A DNA stretch of 16,130 bases from positions 1-16,130 of the forward strand of contig CALBHX010000033.1 of the NCBI GenBank assembly GCA_937892925.1, given 5' to 3'. Each line of letters begins with the position of its first letter. Position 1 is the first letter of the stretch. Both the position numbers and the translations under genes were made by a program. The notes under the pieces were generated by a model. It had not been told where the DNA came from. It ran no database searches and saw only the letters and a program-made list of their open reading frames with translations. Below, piece by piece: positions 14,296-16,130 of the stretch. The DNA is from an uncultured Lentisphaeraceae bacterium (lineage in GTDB: Bacteria > Verrucomicrobiota > Kiritimatiellia > RFP12 > DVOR01).

Positions 14296-15848
14296 GCGTG
14301 TTAAAAAACGTCATGAAAGTAAGCGTTGGAACTGGAGTTAGCCGAATCCTTGGATTGGTGCGGGAAATGGTCATGGCGCACTTTTTCGGCACTTCCACGC
14401 TTCAAAGTGCGTTTGTTATTGCATTCCGTCTTCCTAATGTCTTACGTCGACTGTTTGGCGAGGGGGCATTAGGGCAAGCATTTACACCAGTATTTACAGA
14501 AGTTGAGCAGCGCGAAGGGCAACATGCCGCACAACAATTTGTTTCGCAGATTCTTGGGTTACTAGTCTATATTCTTAGTGGAATTGTCTGTATTTGCATC
14601 CTGTTTACATTTGGCATCGAGTATCTGTGTGATGCTGGATCGCGTTGGGCGGAAGCCATGCCACTTATGCGGATTACACTTCCATATGCAGTATTGATTT
14701 GCATAGCCGCCATACTTACCGCCGTACTGAACGTTCGCGGAAGATTCGGAGTATCAGCTTTAACGCCTGCCTTTCTGAACATTGTCTGGTTGGCCGTATT
14801 AGGAGGGGTTTGCCCGTTCCTGCCAGCAGAAGGTACTTGGCGAATTAAAGCTGTCTGTTGGGGGATTGTTTTAGGAGGTGTGGCACAAGTGGCAGTTCAA
14901 TTGCCAACCCTTCGTCGTGTTGGATATGTTCTCCGTTTTTCCGTGCATGGATGGCGTACATCCCCGGCTGTTCGCACCGTGTTGCTTCAAACGATTCCAG
15001 CCTCATTCGGTATTGGGCTAGCGCAGCTGAATATCTGCCTGGATGGATGGCTCGCATTCTACGGAGCCTCTTGGGCACCTTCCGCATTAGAATATGCAGA
15101 TAGGATTATTTATCTGCCACTTGGCCTGATTGGTACTGCCTATGCTAACGTACTTTTGCCCACCTATAGTCGGCACATCGCAACAAAACACCCAGAAGCA
15201 CTCCTTTCCACGCTTTCAAAAGCCTGTCGCAACCTAATGGTGATGACCTTGCCCATGACCGTTGGCCTAATCGTTTTAGCCACCCCAATTGTCGCATTAA
15301 TTTATCAGCGGGGAGCATTTACCGAACAGTCCACGCTCTGGACTGCACGTGCGGTTTTTGCCTATGCACCTGGAGTTTTTGTCTTTTCCATCAACAAGGC
15401 CATCGTTTCCGTTTTTTATGCAAGAAAAGAAATTCGACTCACGGTAAATGTTGCCTCCTGGTGCCTCCTAGCTAACCTAGCGTGTAACATTCTCTCCGTT
15501 CTATTGCTACCTGAAGATTGGTGCCACGTTGGCCTTGCAAGTTCTACCGTTTTTTCTTCTATACTTAATACCATTATCCTGATCTATCTACTTCGAAAAC
15601 GTGGGCTTTGCCCGACAGTTAAGCCCTTGTTGAACACATTTATTCGTGTACTTATCGCCGTCAGTGTCATGGGATGTACTGTCTTCATATGCAACACTTA
15701 TCTGCTCAATACCTTGCCGCTTCTCTTTCGACTTCTTACGACAATTCTTGTCGGTGGTAGCGTTTATATTTTCCTACTTATACTTTTGGAACGGGATGTT
15801 TGGGGCGAATTACGAGAAGATTTACCACTCCTGCGTCGTCTGAAATAA
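14292..15848 (+). CDS. murJ: Lipid II flippase MurJ (MviN)
   Basis: Polytopic inner-membrane protein of the MOP superfamily that moves lipid II across the membrane for peptidoglycan synthesis. The 518 aa and about 14 hydrophobic segments fit the family. The N-terminus aligns with E. coli MurJ without gaps: the central-cavity arginines appear at Arg18, Arg24 and Arg52 (in LRRLFGEGA), and Arg271 in YADRIIYLPLG corresponds to E. coli Arg270. Asp39 of E. coli is Ser39 here. The ATG at 14292 overlaps the lpxK stop (ATGA), with GGAG about 9 nt upstream, so translation is likely coupled. It is the last gene of the plus-strand run; no classical terminator follows. Confidence 0.95.
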   Translation: MSVLKNVMKVSVGTGVSRILGLVREMVMAHFFGTSTLQSAFVIAFRLPNVLRRLFGEGALGQAFTPVFTEVEQREGQHAAQQFVSQILGLLVYILSGIVCICILFTFGIEYLCDAGSRWAEAMPLMRITLPYAVLICIAAILTAVLNVRGRFGVSALTPAFLNIVWLAVLGGVCPFLPAEGTWRIKAVCWGIVLGGVAQVAVQLPTLRRVGYVLRFSVHGWRTSPAVRTVLLQTIPASFGIGLAQLNICLDGWLAFYGASWAPSALEYADRIIYLPLGLIGTAYANVLLPTYSRHIATKHPEALLSTLSKACRNLMVMTLPMTVGLIVLATPIVALIYQRGAFTEQSTLWTARAVFAYAPGVFVFSINKAIVSVFYARKEIRLTVNVASWCLLANLACNILSVLLLPEDWCHVGLASSTVFSSILNTIILIYLLRKRGLCPTVKPLLNTFIRVLIAVSVMGCTVFICNTYLLNTLPLLFRLLTTILVGGSVYIFLLILLERDVWGELREDLPLLRRLK

Positions 15849-16130
15849 CCCTTGTTTTAATGACAGCCCCCATTACTAATAAATCTTCCCTATCGCGAAT
15901 CACCCCGCCCCTATTACACCTCATCAGGGCGAGTTTATCTTAAAGTCAGAGCGACTTAAATATAACGTTAATATCGATTCGATTTTTCAAAATGATTTAA
16001 AGCATCATTTCACTACGTGTCCCTGCGTTAGATGAAAACAGTGGTGTATATATTGTACATAAACCCAATTTCTATGCATCTAATGGTGGAACAATTCGAG
16101 CACAGGGATCTAGGGGGTCTTCTTCGCGAA
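15849..16130. other. Region after murJ, no confident gene
   Basis: AAGTC (15943-15947) and GACTT (15953-15957) form a small hairpin with a 5-base loop, extendable with a bulge, but no T-run follows on either strand. CGCCC and GGGCG upstream can also pair around a long loop. The last 60-100 bases are open in three frames: plus from ATG 16032, a second plus frame without a start codon, and minus, where 18 codons end in TAG at 16074-16072. Any of these could be the edge of a neighbouring gene; I cannot choose. Confidence 0.4.

Noticed and set aside
1..16130. Avoidance of GAATTC as evidence for an active EcoRI-like system
   Set aside because: I found four sites (1969, 6650, 8990, 12454), about what chance predicts for 16 kb, so there is no sign of avoidance; the sample is too small to argue either way.
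1..16130. CRISPR arrays, tRNA or rRNA genes, transposases
   Set aside because: No regularly spaced repeats, cloverleaf sequences, rRNA-like stretches or transposase motifs were seen.

Overview
The window looks like chromosomal DNA from a Gram-negative, probably anaerobic bacterium. LpxK (lipid A) and MurJ (peptidoglycan) indicate an outer membrane, and a 2-oxoacid:ferredoxin oxidoreductase indicates ferredoxin-based anaerobic carbon metabolism. A PurF-like protein that begins Met-Gly-Gly instead of Met-Cys-Gly, a free-standing IMP cyclohydrolase domain and a free-standing CoaB are unusual together. I suspect the PVC or FCB groups (for example Kiritimatiellota or Lentisphaerota), but this is inference and no rRNA is present to settle it.

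Left block, minus strand (about 5620 down to 1): coaB, an iron-type alcohol dehydrogenase, an M18 aminopeptidase, a two-receiver response regulator without output domain, nrdR, and prfB (3' end cut by the window edge). Gaps between genes are 19-129 nt. A probable extended -10 promoter with an inverted repeat at the start point lies ahead of coaB, and a 9-bp hairpin separates the aminopeptidase from the response regulator. prfB lacks the usual programmed frameshift: codon 26, normally UGA, is AAG.

Middle block, minus strand (about 11390 down to 5916): korD, korA and a fused korB-korG run with 1-4 nt overlaps from a good sigma70-type promoter. They are followed by a stand-alone IMP cyclohydrolase domain with an altered active-site loop. 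A restriction-modification pair comes next: a D12-class adenine methyltransferase 3 nt behind the cyclohydrolase, then an EcoRI-family endonuclease. The endonuclease gene carries an in-frame amber codon at codon 13 and a +1 frameshift in a run of five G between its catalytic Asp and its Glu/Lys pair. Deleting one G restores the exact Asp-20-Glu-2-Lys spacing of EcoRI. The methyltransferase looks intact.

Right block, plus strand (about 11560 to 15848): a divergent PurF-like amidophosphoribosyltransferase without its glutaminase nucleophile but with Fe-S ligands and a Cys-rich tail, then lpxK and murJ, tightly packed (murJ overlaps lpxK by 4 nt). The last 280 bases carry no confident gene.

Points most worth follow-up: the decayed EcoRI-like nuclease paired with an unrelated methylase class, the two purine-pathway paralogues with altered active sites on either side of the KOR genes, the KOR beta-gamma fusion, and the frameshift-free prfB. 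No CRISPR array, transposase, tRNA or rRNA was seen.
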